In this document: one piece after another, positions 28,580 to 38,500 of the stretch
Numbering within the stretch: the first letter of the stretch is position 1
Layout: each line of letters starts with the position of its first letter
NCBI GenBank assembly: GCA_963742405.1
Contig: CAVUMB010000006.1
Span: 186,001 to 250,000 of the forward strand
Direction: 5' to 3'
DNA: 64,000 bases
Source of the DNA: JAGVSR01 sp963742405
GTDB lineage: Bacteria; Pseudomonadota; Alphaproteobacteria; Rhizobiales; Hyphomicrobiaceae
The notes under the pieces: model-generated
The model's database searches: none
What the model was told of the DNA's origin: nothing
Seen by the model: only the letters and a program-made list of their open reading frames with translations
Program-made: the position numbers and the translations under genes

Positions 28580-31500
28580 TCAGACGATAAGGCCGTTTTG
28601 ATGCAAGAGGTCATCGACGACGAGGTTATGGACGCCCGTCAGCATGGCGACATCGTAGTAGTGCCCGCTGGCGTCGATATCGATCGAGACGATCGATCCC
28701 GCCACGCCATCGCTGATGCGGACAAGGTCTGCGATAGGTGTCGGCGGCACACCGTTAAAGAGGCCAGAAAAGTCGAGCCGGTCACCAGCTCCGAAGTCTG
28801 TGATGGTGTCGAAACCAGCCGACGATCCGTCGCTATTGACGATGTCGGCCCGCAGCCACGCGAAGGTATCGTTACCATTGATCCCGCTGCCGCCGACCTG
28901 CCCGCCGGTGAGCAGGTCATCGCCGCTGCCACCGCGGATGAAGTCGTTACCGCCGTCGCCGAAGATCTTGTCATTGCCCGCGCCGCCGAACAGCCGATCT
29001 TGTCCACCGCCGCCGAAAATTCCGTCGTTGCCATCGCCACCATCGACAAGATCATCGCCGCTGCCGCCGTTGATTGTATCGACGCCGGTGCCGCCATTGA
29101 CGGTGTCGTTGCCGTCCTGGCCCCACAAGGTGTCGTCGCCGGCATCGCCGTTGAGCGTGTCGTTGCCGGCCCCGCCAAACAGCGTATCCTTGCCGTCTCC
29201 GCCGCTGAGGACGTTGACGCCCGCGTTCCCGGTTAGGGTGTTGTCGAGGGTATTGCCGACGAGATCTGCGGCGCCGGTGCCCACAAGCGTGATCCGCTCG
29301 ACATTGTCGATGCTGCCGATCGTGATGCTGGTGATGACATGGTCATTGCCGCCGCCGGCCAATTCGATCACGCGATCACCGACGTTGTCGATGTAATAGG
29401 TGTCGTCTCCGGCACCACCGATCATCGTGTCGGCGCCGGCCCCGCCGTCGATGACGTTGTTGGCGGCATTGCCCGTGATCGAATTGTCGAGTTCGTTGCC
29501 CGTACCGTTGATCGCAGCCACGCCGGTGAGGACCAGATTTTCGGTGTTCGCCGACAGCATGGTGGTCACGCTGGCCAGCACCGTGTCGACGCCTTCGTTT
29601 GCGTTCTCAATGACCACGTCGCCCGCATGATCGACGATATAGGTATCGTCGCCAGCGCCGCCCGTCATGATATCGGCGCCGCCGCGGCCATCGAGAACGT
29701 TGTTGCCGATGTTGCCGGTGAGGGCGTTGGACAGGTCGTTGCCAGTGCCGTTTGCAGCGACCGAGCCGGTGAGGATGAGGTTCTCGACATTGCTGGTGAG
29801 CGTGTAGCTGAGACCCGTTTGCACGGTGTCCGTACCCTGGTCCGCCGCTTCGATGACGACATCGCCGACGTTGTCGACGACATAGGTGTCGTTGCCGGCT
29901 CCGCCCACCATGGTGTCGGCGCCCGCCTTCCCGTCGAGGATGTTGTCGCCCGCGTTGCCGGTTAGAATGTTGTCGAGAGCATTGCCAATAAGATCCGCAG
30001 CGCCGGTTCCGACAAGCGTCATGCGCTCGATGCCGTCGATGCTGCCGATCGTGATGCTGCTGATGACGTGATCGTTGCCCTCGCCGGAAAGTTCGATCAC
30101 GCGATCTCCGGCATTGTCGATGTAATAGGTGTCGTCGCCGGCTCCGCCGGTCATAACGTCAGCGCCCGCGCCGCCGTCGAGGATGTTGTTGGCGGCGTTC
30201 CCGGTGAGCGAATTGTCGAGGTCGTTGCCGGTCCCATTGATGGCGGCAGTGCCGGTCAGCACGAGATATTCAACGTTCGCCGAAAGCGTCGTGTTCGCAC
30301 TGGCCAGCACTGTGTCGGTGCCCTCGCCCGCGTTCTCTACGACCACGTCACCGGTGTTGTCGACGATATAGGTATCGTTGCCGGCTCCGCCGGTCATGAC
30401 ATCGGCGCCGCCGCGGCCGTCGATAACGTTGTTGCGGCTGTTGCCGGTGATGCTGTTGGTCAATTCGTTGCCGGTGCCATTGACGGTTCCGGTGCCGGTC
30501 AGGACCAGATTCTCGAAGTTGCTGGCGAGCGTATAGGTAAAGCCCGTCTGGACGGTGTCGGTGCCCTCGCCCGCGTTCTCTACGACAACGTCGCCGGCGT
30601 TGTCGACGATGTAGGTGTCATTGCCGGCTCCGCCCACCATGGTGTCGGCGCCGGCCTTGCCGTCGAGGACGTTATCACCAGCGTTGCCAGTCAAGATGTT
30701 GGCGACGGTGTTGCCCGTGGCGTTGACGTTGGCGCCGCCAGTGAGTGTCAGATTCTCCAAATTTGTTGCGAGCGTGAAGTTCACGCTGGCGCGCACCGTG
30801 TCCGTTCCCTCATTGGCGGCCTCCGAGACGCGGTCCAAAGCATCATCGACAATGTACGTATCGTCGCCGCCGCGGCCATAGAGCGTGTCGGCGCCGGTCC
30901 CCCCATCGAGCAAGTCGTTGCCGGCCCCGCCTTCCAGCGTATCGTTACCGCCTTCGCCGTAGAGAATGTTGTTGCTCGTGTTGCCGATGATCTTATTGGC
31001 GAGAGCGTTGCCCGTCCCGACAAGCGCGCTGCCGGTGAGCGTCAGGTTCTCGACGTTTTCGCCCAGCACGTAGTCGATCGAACTGACCACCGTGTCCGTG
31101 CCCTGCCCGGCCACTTCGACGACCTGATCCCCGGATTGATCGACATAATAAGTGTCGTTACCACCGCCGCCAATCATCGTATCGGCGCCAAGGCGACCGT
31201 CCAGAATGTTGCTGCTTCCGTTGCCGCGCAGGACGTTATCGCCGTCGTTGCCGATGGCGGAAACGGCGCTGCCGGAAAGCGTCAGATTCTCCAGCGTATT
31301 CGACAGCGTGAAATTGATCGATGAAACGACGGTGTCTGTGCCTTCGCCTGCCAGTTCCGTAATGACATCGCCTGCGTTGTCGATGACGTAGGTATCGTTT
31401 CCGAGGCCGCCGATGAGTTGGTCGGCCCCCGCGCGCCCGTCGAGAACGTTGTCGCCGGAGTTGCCGGTCAAGATATTGCCGTCGGCGTTGCCGGTGGCGT

Positions 31501-32632
31501 TGATGTTCGCGGTGCCCGTCAATGTGAGCCGTTCGACATTGGCCGAGAGCGTGTACGTGGCCGACGCAAAGACCTGGTCCGTGCCTTCGCCGGCCGCCTC
31601 CACGACCACGTCACTAGTGCTGTCGACAAAATAGGTGTCGTTGCCCGTGCCGCCCGTCATGCGATCGTTGCCGGTGCCGCCGTCGAGCGTGTCGTTGCCG
31701 CCGGCGCCAACCAGAGTATCGGCGCCGTCCCCGCCCGAAAGCACGTTGTCGAGGTCATTGCCTGTCAGCGTGTTGCGAAGCTCGTTGCCGGTGCCGTTGA
31801 CGGCCGCGCCTGCGAGCGTCAGATTTTCGACGTTGGCGCCAAGCGTGTAATTGATCTGCGAAACGACCGTGTCGGTGCCCTGGTTGAGAGCTTCGACGAC
31901 GACGTCGCCAATTTGATCGACCAAGTAAGTGTCATTGCCACCCGCGCCGGCCATCGTGTCGGCACCTGCTCCGCCGTCGAGGATGTTTGCTGCGCCATTG
32001 CCGGTCAGAGCATTGTCGAGACCGTTGCCGGTGCCAGTGATGGCGGACGATCCGGTGAGAACGAGGCTCTCCAGATTGGCGCCAAGGGTGTAGGAGACCG
32101 ACGAGCGAACCGTATCCGTACCCGCGCCGGAGTTCTCCACCACGACGTCGCCGACATTGTCCACGATGTAGGTGTCGTTTCCAAGTCCACCGCGCATCGT
32201 ATCGGCGCCGGCGCGGCCGTCGAGAATGTTGTTGCCATCGTTGCCGATCAGCGTGTTGGCGAGTGCGTTGCCGGTCGCATTCAAATTGCCGCTGCCTGTC
32301 AGCGTCAGGTTTTCAACCTCGGTGGAAAGCGTGTAGGTGACGGAGCTGACGGCGGTATCAATGCCTTCGTTGGCATTCTCGGCAATCACGTCGCGCGTGC
32401 TGTCGACGATGTAGGTGTCGTCGCCGGCGCCGCCGGCCATTTGATCGTTGCCGGTCCCGCCATTCAAAACGTCGGTGCCGGTGCTACCGAAAAGCGTGTC
32501 GTTCCCCGCATCGCCGTTGAGAATGTCGTTGCCGCCGTTGCCGTACAGCACTTCATTCTTGGTCGTGCCGGTCAGCGTTTCGCTGTTGGACGTTCCAGTA
32601 ACCGCAATCAGACCCGTTACGTTGAAAGCCAT
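28580..32632 (-). CDS. Large RTX-type calcium-binding repeat protein, type I secreted (predicted)
   Basis: 1350 residues, acidic and almost entirely repeats. After a short N-terminal RTX block, thirteen tandem units of 80-98 residues run from about residue 71 to 1156. Each has an NDTYIVDNAGDVV-type strand pair, an ENLTLTG segment, a GNxLxNxLTGN segment and a GADTMxGGAG calcium turn. A denser nonapeptide (GGxGxDxLx) block follows to about 1250, and the last 100 residues (FDTITDFGAGDRLDFSGLF ... VVDDLLHQNGLIV) look like a type I secretion signal domain. No enzymatic or adhesive domain is seen. No ABC/MFP exporter genes are in the window. It is probably a surface or biofilm protein, which is an inference. 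Confidence 0.9.
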   Translation of the reverse strand: MAFNVTGLIAVTGTSNSETLTGTTKNEVLYGNGGNDILNGDAGNDTLFGSTGTDVLNGGTGNDQMAGGAGDDTYIVDSTRDVIAENANEGIDTAVSSVTYTLSTEVENLTLTGSGNLNATGNALANTLIGNDGNNILDGRAGADTMRGGLGNDTYIVDNVGDVVVENSGAGTDTVRSSVSYTLGANLESLVLTGSSAITGTGNGLDNALTGNGAANILDGGAGADTMAGAGGNDTYLVDQIGDVVVEALNQGTDTVVSQINYTLGANVENLTLAGAAVNGTGNELRNTLTGNDLDNVLSGGDGADTLVGAGGNDTLDGGTGNDRMTGGTGNDTYFVDSTSDVVVEAAGEGTDQVFASATYTLSANVERLTLTGTANINATGNADGNILTGNSGDNVLDGRAGADQLIGGLGNDTYVIDNAGDVITELAGEGTDTVVSSINFTLSNTLENLTLSGSAVSAIGNDGDNVLRGNGSSNILDGRLGADTMIGGGGNDTYYVDQSGDQVVEVAGQGTDTVVSSIDYVLGENVENLTLTGSALVGTGNALANKIIGNTSNNILYGEGGNDTLEGGAGNDLLDGGTGADTLYGRGGDDTYIVDDALDRVSEAANEGTDTVRASVNFTLATNLENLTLTGGANVNATGNTVANILTGNAGDNVLDGKAGADTMVGGAGNDTYIVDNAGDVVVENAGEGTDTVQTGFTYTLASNFENLVLTGTGTVNGTGNELTNSITGNSRNNVIDGRGGADVMTGGAGNDTYIVDNTGDVVVENAGEGTDTVLASANTTLSANVEYLVLTGTAAINGTGNDLDNSLTGNAANNILDGGAGADVMTGGAGDDTYYIDNAGDRVIELSGEGNDHVISSITIGSIDGIERMTLVGTGAADLIGNALDNILTGNAGDNILDGKAGADTMVGGAGNDTYVVDNVGDVVIEAADQGTDTVQTGLSYTLTSNVENLILTGSVAANGTGNDLSNALTGNIGNNVLDGRGGADIMTGGAGDDTYIVDHAGDVVIENANEGVDTVLASVTTMLSANTENLVLTGVAAINGTGNELDNSITGNAANNVIDGGAGADTMIGGAGDDTYYIDNVGDRVIELAGGGNDHVITSITIGSIDNVERITLVGTGAADLVGNTLDNTLTGNAGVNVLSGGDGKDTLFGGAGNDTLNGDAGDDTLWGQDGNDTVNGGTGVDTINGGSGDDLVDGGDGNDGIFGGGGQDRLFGGAGNDKIFGDGGNDFIRGGSGDDLLTGGQVGGSGINGNDTFAWLRADIVNSDGSSAGFDTITDFGAGDRLDFSGLFNGVPPTPIADLVRISDGVAGSIVSIDIDASGHYYDVAMLTGVHNLVVDDLLHQNGLIV
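29165..30622 (-). repeat. Tandem duplication of a three-unit block inside the RTX gene
   Basis: Units 8-10 (about 29894-30622) and 11-13 (about 29165-29893) are each 243 codons and share unit-specific markers in the same order: VQTG..YTL, then VLAS, then NDHVI.SITIGSID..ER.TLVGTGAADL. DNA around 30601-30700 and 29872-29971 is nearly identical at a 729-bp offset. Individual units elsewhere in the gene are more diverged. Confidence 0.85.
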
Positions 32633-32731
32633 CGTTCGCCCCGTCCAAAAGTTGGGTAAGTAATGTTAACAGCATTACAGCCAGCAACCCTTGAGGTCGG
32701 TTTAAATAGCGGACAAAAAATCGGTAAGCAG

Positions 32732-32748
32732 CGCCCCGTTTTGGGGCG
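32732..32748 (-). terminator. Possible hairpin terminator after the helicase gene
   Basis: A 6-bp GC stem (cgcccc / ggggcg) with a 5-base T-rich loop starts 35 bases past the helicase stop on the - strand. A T6 run follows about 12 bases later rather than directly, so it is a weak candidate. Confidence 0.4.
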
Positions 32749-32782
32749 ACACGCGAAGATAGTTTATGAAGCGTTGCAGCGT

Positions 32783-35224
32783 TCAGATCGGACGGACGAA
32801 GCTGTCCACGACGCGCTTGCGGCCGCCTGTCTTGAATTCGATGGTCAGCTTGTTGCCATCCACTTCGGCAATGCGGCCTTCGCCAAACTTGGCGTGGAAG
32901 ACCCGGTCGCCCGCCTTGTAACCCGCACCCTCCACTGTCGATGCAGCAACGAGTTGCCCCTCGATCGTCAATGGTGCGCGCGACGCCGGTGGCTGCGAAT
33001 GAGACTGCGCCCGCGCTGTTTGGGCCCGCTGCCATCCAGGTGTTGAATAGGAGGAGCGGAACTGCGGCTGGGCATCATCGAACCGCGATCGGCCATACGG
33101 ATTGCCGTAGAGGTTCGCGGGATTGGCATAGGCCCCGCCGAACGGGCTCTTCATTTCCCGGACCTCAACGTGCGCTTCGGGCAATTCATCCACGAAACGC
33201 GACGGGATGGCCGACTGGTACAGGCCCCGCAGCCGGCGGTTCTGCGCAAATGAGATATGCGCTTGTTTTCGGGCCCGTGTGATCCCGACGTAGGCAAGGC
33301 GGCGCTCTTCCTCAAGACCCGCCGAACCTTGCTCATCGAGAGCGCGCTGATGCGGAAACAGCCCTTCCTCCCAGCCCGACAGAAAGACGGTGTCGAATTC
33401 GAGCCCCTTCGCGGCGTGCAGCGTCATGATCGACACGCGCTCGCCATCGTTGCCCTTATCGGCGTCCATCACCAGCGAGACATGTTCCAGAAAACCGGCG
33501 AGGTTTTCAAAATCATGCATGAAGCGAACGAGTTCCTTCAAATTGTCCAGCCGGCTTTGTGCTTGCGGGCTCTTGTCGGTTTGCCACATGGCGGTGTAGC
33601 CGCTTTCGTCAAAAATAAGTTCGGCAAGTTCCGTGTGCCGCAATCCGTCGATCTGCGACCGCCAGCGCTCGAATGATCGCACGAGTTCGCTCAGCGCCTT
33701 GCGCGCCTTGCCCGGCAACTCTTCCGTGGTGATGATGTCGCGCGCCGCCTCGAACATCGAAACGCCCGTGGCTCGTGCCAGCTCGTGCACGCGCTTCACC
33801 GACGTATCGCCGAGCCCGCGCTTGGGCACATTGACGATGCGCTCGAACTTCAGGTCGTTCGAAGGGTTGGCGGTCACTTCGAGATAGGCGATGGCGTCCT
33901 TGATTTCCTGCCGCTCGTAAAACCTTGGTCCGCCGATCACGCGGTAGGGCAGTCCGACGGTAATGAATCGATCTTCCATCGCGCGCATCTGTGCCGAGGC
34001 TCGCACCAGAACTGCGATTTGGTTCAGGTTGTGCCGGTCCTTGCGCAACCGCTCGATCTCGTCGGTGACCGTTCGCGCTTCTTCCTCATCGTCCCAAACC
34101 CCGGTGACGGTGACAAGATTGCCCGGTGCGTCATCGGTGAACAGTGTCTTGCCAAGACGCCCCTTGTTCATGGCGATGAGCTGCGATGCCGCGCCGAGGA
34201 TGTGTCCCGTCGAGCGGTAGTTGCGCTCTAGACGAATGACGGTCGCTCCAGGAAAATCCTTCTCGAAGCGCAGGATATTGTCCACCTCCGCACCGCGCCA
34301 GCCATAGATCGATTGATCATCATCACCGACGCAGCAGATGTTCGGGCAACCCTGCGCCAGCAATCGCAGCCATAGATACTGGGCGATGTTGGTGTCTTGA
34401 TACTCGTCGACGAGGATGAAACGGAACCGGCGGTGATAATCCGCCAATACGTCGGGATGCTCCTGGAACAGCCGGATGTTTTCCAACAGCAGATCGCCGA
34501 AATCGCAGGCGTTGAGTTCCTTCAGCCGCTGCTGATAGGCGGCATACAGCTTGCTCCCCTTGCCGCCTGCAAACGCCGCCCCTTCGCCTGCAGGAACCTT
34601 GAGCGGGGTCAGGCCCCGGTTCTTCCAGCTGTCGATGAGATTGGCGAGTTGCCGCGCCGGCCAGCGATCCTTGTCGAGCCCCTCGGCCTCGATGACCTGC
34701 TTCATCAGCCGCAACTGGTCGTCGGTGTCGAGGATCGTGAATTGGGATTTGAGACCGACAAGCTCGGCATGCCGGCGCAAAATCTTGACGCCGATGGAGT
34801 GAAAGGTTCCAAGCCATGGCATTCCCTCGACGGCGCCGCCGACGAGGTGTCCTATTCGCTCCTTCATCTCCCGCGCGGCCTTATTGGTGAACGTCACCGC
34901 CAGGATCTGGGAGGGGTAGGCGCGACCGGTCGCCAGAATGTGGGAAATGCGCGTCGTGAGCACACGCGTCTTGCCCGTGCCCGCCCCTGCCAGCACGAGG
35001 ACCGGTCCGTCGAGCGCCTCGACGGCGGCGCGCTGTTCTGGATTGAGTGCGGCGAGGTAAGGGATGTCAGCCCGCGCCATGGCGCGCGCGGAAATCGACG
35101 GACGCTGGACCGCCGGCGCCTCGGGCAGATCGAAAGGCGGATCATCGCCGCTGTCCGGGGCGGGCCTGCCGCTGTCCGAGGCCGGACCCTGCAGGTCCCG
35201 GCGCGGATGGGATGGATGTGTCAT
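32783..35224 (-). CDS. uvrD: UvrD/PcrA-type superfamily 1 DNA helicase
   Basis: ATP-dependent 3'-5' DNA helicase of repair. Walker A is AGAGTGKT (through residue 86), motif II is VDEYQDTN, and motifs III-VI (QSIYGWRGAE, LERNYRST, TLHAAKGLEFD, YVGITRARK) are intact. A ~50-residue disordered N-terminus and a C-terminal Tudor-like domain (DRVFHAKFGEGRIAEVDGN ... FVRPI) that binds RNA polymerase in PcrA/UvrD are present. ATG 35224 (MTHPSHPRRDL) gives 813 residues; an upstream in-frame start would extend it by 32. UvrD and PcrA cannot be separated from sequence alone. Confidence 0.93.
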   Translation of the reverse strand: MTHPSHPRRDLQGPASDSGRPAPDSGDDPPFDLPEAPAVQRPSISARAMARADIPYLAALNPEQRAAVEALDGPVLVLAGAGTGKTRVLTTRISHILATGRAYPSQILAVTFTNKAAREMKERIGHLVGGAVEGMPWLGTFHSIGVKILRRHAELVGLKSQFTILDTDDQLRLMKQVIEAEGLDKDRWPARQLANLIDSWKNRGLTPLKVPAGEGAAFAGGKGSKLYAAYQQRLKELNACDFGDLLLENIRLFQEHPDVLADYHRRFRFILVDEYQDTNIAQYLWLRLLAQGCPNICCVGDDDQSIYGWRGAEVDNILRFEKDFPGATVIRLERNYRSTGHILGAASQLIAMNKGRLGKTLFTDDAPGNLVTVTGVWDDEEEARTVTDEIERLRKDRHNLNQIAVLVRASAQMRAMEDRFITVGLPYRVIGGPRFYERQEIKDAIAYLEVTANPSNDLKFERIVNVPKRGLGDTSVKRVHELARATGVSMFEAARDIITTEELPGKARKALSELVRSFERWRSQIDGLRHTELAELIFDESGYTAMWQTDKSPQAQSRLDNLKELVRFMHDFENLAGFLEHVSLVMDADKGNDGERVSIMTLHAAKGLEFDTVFLSGWEEGLFPHQRALDEQGSAGLEEERRLAYVGITRARKQAHISFAQNRRLRGLYQSAIPSRFVDELPEAHVEVREMKSPFGGAYANPANLYGNPYGRSRFDDAQPQFRSSYSTPGWQRAQTARAQSHSQPPASRAPLTIEGQLVAASTVEGAGYKAGDRVFHAKFGEGRIAEVDGNKLTIEFKTGGRKRVVDSFVRPI

Positions 35225-35551
35225 ATGGCCGGTATAGCATGCAGGTGGCGGCCGGAATGCGCCCGCGGCGTTCTCCACATGTCCTTCGGCCTGGGTTGAT
35301 CCCTGCCGCGCTGGATACATGGGGATGCCGTGTCGCTATTTCGAGGGAGATGCGAGGCTTTTCGGTTCAGCGGCGGGTCGGATTCGGATATGGTCGGCGG
35401 CCTCAGTTCGGGCGCGGTTGCGGTTCAATAATCCGAACTCGGCCGGACGAAAGCCGCCAGCGGCCCGTTGTATCGCTGACGCGTCCGTTGATTCGGTGCT
35501 GCGGACCCTCGAGCGAGGTCGAAGAGCCTTGGTGCAGACAAGACCGAACGC
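35225..35551. other. 327-bp divergent gap
   Basis: This interval lies between the helicase gene (-) and the AsmA-like gene (+) and must contain both promoters. I see no convincing promoter boxes, hairpins or small gene; short frames here are Arg-rich and look like noise. Confidence 0.45.
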
Positions 35552-38500
35552 ATGAACAACATCCTCGTCTATATCGGTTCGGTTCTGATCGTCGTGCTGG
35601 CGGCGATCTTCGCCGTGCCCGCGGCAATCGATTGGAACAGCTACCGCGGCGTCTTCGAGGAGGAAGCGTCCCGAATGCTTGGCCGCGAGGTTCGCGTCCA
35701 GGGCAATGTCAGTCTGCGCCTGCTGCCAACACCTTACGTCCAGGCAGAGCGGCTGCGCATCGGCGGGGCCGTCGGCGAAGAAACCGGCCGCCCGCTGTTC
35801 CGCGCCGACCGTTTCACCATGTGGCTGTCAATTCCACCGCTGCTGAAAGGCATCGTTGAAGCGCGCGACGTCGAGATCGTGAAGCCGGTGCTGGAATTGA
35901 CCGTCGATGCGGAGGGTGTCACGAGTCTCGCCAGTCTGAAGGGCTCGCCCGGAAGACTATCCTTCGTCCCGCAGGACATCGCCTTCCGTTCGGTCAATGT
36001 CATCGACGGCAGCCTGGGGCTGACCGGCCCGAAGGGCACCGAGCTGGCCCGTATCGATGGCCTCAACGGCGAAGTATCCGCCGATACGATCGAGGGACCG
36101 TTCCGGTACCGCGGCACGCTGAAATGGGAAGGCGGCCTGCGCGAAGTCCGTCTCAACACCGCCGCCCGCGAGCCCAACGGCGACCTGCGGTTCAAGGCAT
36201 TGGTGACGGTGCCCAGCAACTCGAACAACTATTCGCTCGACGGCACCGCTCGCAACATCACCGGAAAAGCCGCGATTGACGGCACTCTAACGGCCCGCAT
36301 CTCGACCCAAGGATTTGAGGTTCGAGCTGAACCCGCAGCCGACGCGATTGCCGCTGCGCCAGCACCCGCGACGGCGAAAACGGCAGCCTTCTTTGAATTG
36401 ACGGCCAAGCTCGCCTCTGCCCCTGGCCACATTGATCTCGACGATATCTCGATTGCCCTGCAGCAAAATGGGCTGCCGCAACTCATTTCTGGCCGCTCGT
36501 CACTCGCTTGGAGCGATCAAGTCAAGCTCGACATGCAACTGACCTCCAAGTGGCTCGATCTCGATCAACTTTCCACCGGAGCATCGGCGACCAGCAGCGC
36601 CATGCCCCTCGAACTTGCACGCACGCTGTTCGATCGTCTGGTCGACGAACTTCCAGCGACCGTCGACACGGCCATCGCCATTTCCGTCGACCAGGTCGGA
36701 TTGGGCCAGCAGTCGGTCAGCGGCCTGAAGTTGGAAGCCTCGCGCAGCGGCGGTCCACTGGAATTGAAGAACGTGCGCGCCAGTCTCCCCGGCGGCACCA
36801 ATCTGGCCCTCGACGGCGTGCTCGACGGCGCGGACAGGACCCGTTCCTTCACTGGCACCATGGCGGTTTCGGGCCAGAGCTTGACCCGGTTTACAACCTG
36901 GGGCTTCGGCGACAACCCTTTCAGCCGATCGCGCAGTGACGGACCATTCGCCATCTCCGGCAACTTGCGGCTCGACGATTCCGCGATCGAATTGACGGAT
37001 GCGTCCGCAGAAGTCTCCGGCACGCCCATCATCGGCGAGGTCAAACTTGGTCTTGCCGAACCGCGCCGGCTGTCGGTTGCTTTGGACGGCGACAAAATCA
37101 ATCTGGACGACCTATGGCCCGGCAACCCGGGCCTGCGCGGGTTAAGAGGGCTCCTCACCGGCGGCGCGCCCGCGGCGGCCGGCAACATAGACAATGTGTT
37201 CGGCGGCATTTTCGGCTCCGACGTGGCCTTCGAAATCAACGCCGGTCAGCTTATCGACGGTGCGCGCAAGCTTGAGAATGTGCACCTCGACGTTGCGCTC
37301 CAGAAGGGTGCCTTGACGGTGCCTAAACTTAAATTTCTTTCGAAAGGCGGCCTTGCCGTCGATCTGGAAGGATCGGCCTCGGATGTGCCCGACAAGACCC
37401 GAGGCAGTTTGCGTGGCGTGATCGAGGCCCCGACCCCTGACGCCGTCCTGGCGCTGTCCGACCTCTTCGATCTGCCGCCCGACATCGAGACCAAGCTGAG
37501 CCGATGGTCAGGTCTGACACCCTGGCGCGTGGCGACGACATTTTCATTCGGACAGCGGCACGAAGCGGCAGTGGACGTGACGGTCGACGGAACGCTGCGT
37601 GGGGGCCGGGTTGTAGCCGAAGCGCGGATCGACGCCGCCCGAGGTGACTGGCGCACGGCACCCGCCGATATCATGGCCCAGATCGACACGGCCGACGTCT
37701 ATGGCTTCATCGACCAGATCTCCGGCTCGACGTCGAATAAGTCTGAAGCGCGGCCAGGCAAAGTTTTCGTCAAAGCGGCCGGCAAGGCCGCGGATGGACT
37801 GGTGGCGGTTGCCGAACTCAGTGCCGAAACGGTCGATCTTGAATTCAACGGCCGGGTCAGGGTGCCCGAGGCCGGTCAGTTGGCCGCCAAGGGTGACATT
37901 CGCGTCGCGGCACAGGATCTCGGCCGCGTCATGAATTTGGCGGGCTTGTCGATTGGCGCGGGCGCGGGCAGCGTGCCGGTCGCAGGAACGCTGGCCGCCG
38001 CACACGATGGGACCAAGCTCACGATCGCGAGCCCCGCTTTGAAGATCGGTGACGCATCGGTCTCCGGCGTACTGACGTACGCGGGTGCCTCAGACGGCAA
38101 GCTTGCCGTCGTCGAGGCGGATCTGTCTGCCGACAAGGCCTCGCTGCCGGGTCTCCTGAGCGCCCTCGCGGCAGCGCCCGTTGCCAATGTCCAACCCGTG
38201 GTCGAGTTGCCCGCCATTTCGACCCGTCGCCGCCGCGCCGATGCCGAGATCGAGGTAGCCGTCGCCTCGCCGGCGAAGATCTGGCCCGATCAGTCGTTCA
38301 ACTTTTCTCCCCTCGAGGGTGTGACCGGAACAATCAAAGCCAGTTTGCGCGCCCTCTCTCTCGAACCTCGACTGGCCATGAGGGACGCCCGCTTCGAGAT
38401 CGCGTTTGAACCTGGCAAGCTCGACGTGAAGCGCCTTGAGGGCGCGGTGCTGGGAGGCAAGGCCGAAGCCGAGTTTACGATCCAGAAGCAGGTGGCAGGC

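Noticed and set aside
28580..32632. Regular repeats suggestive of a CRISPR array
   Set aside because: The repeats are coding, imperfect, about 243 bp long and without short unique spacers.
30068..32659. Two open frames of more than 400 codons on the + strand across the RTX gene
   Set aside because: They are antisense shadows created by the repeated, stop-poor codons of the RTX repeats; the - strand reading has clear family repeats and a secretion signal.
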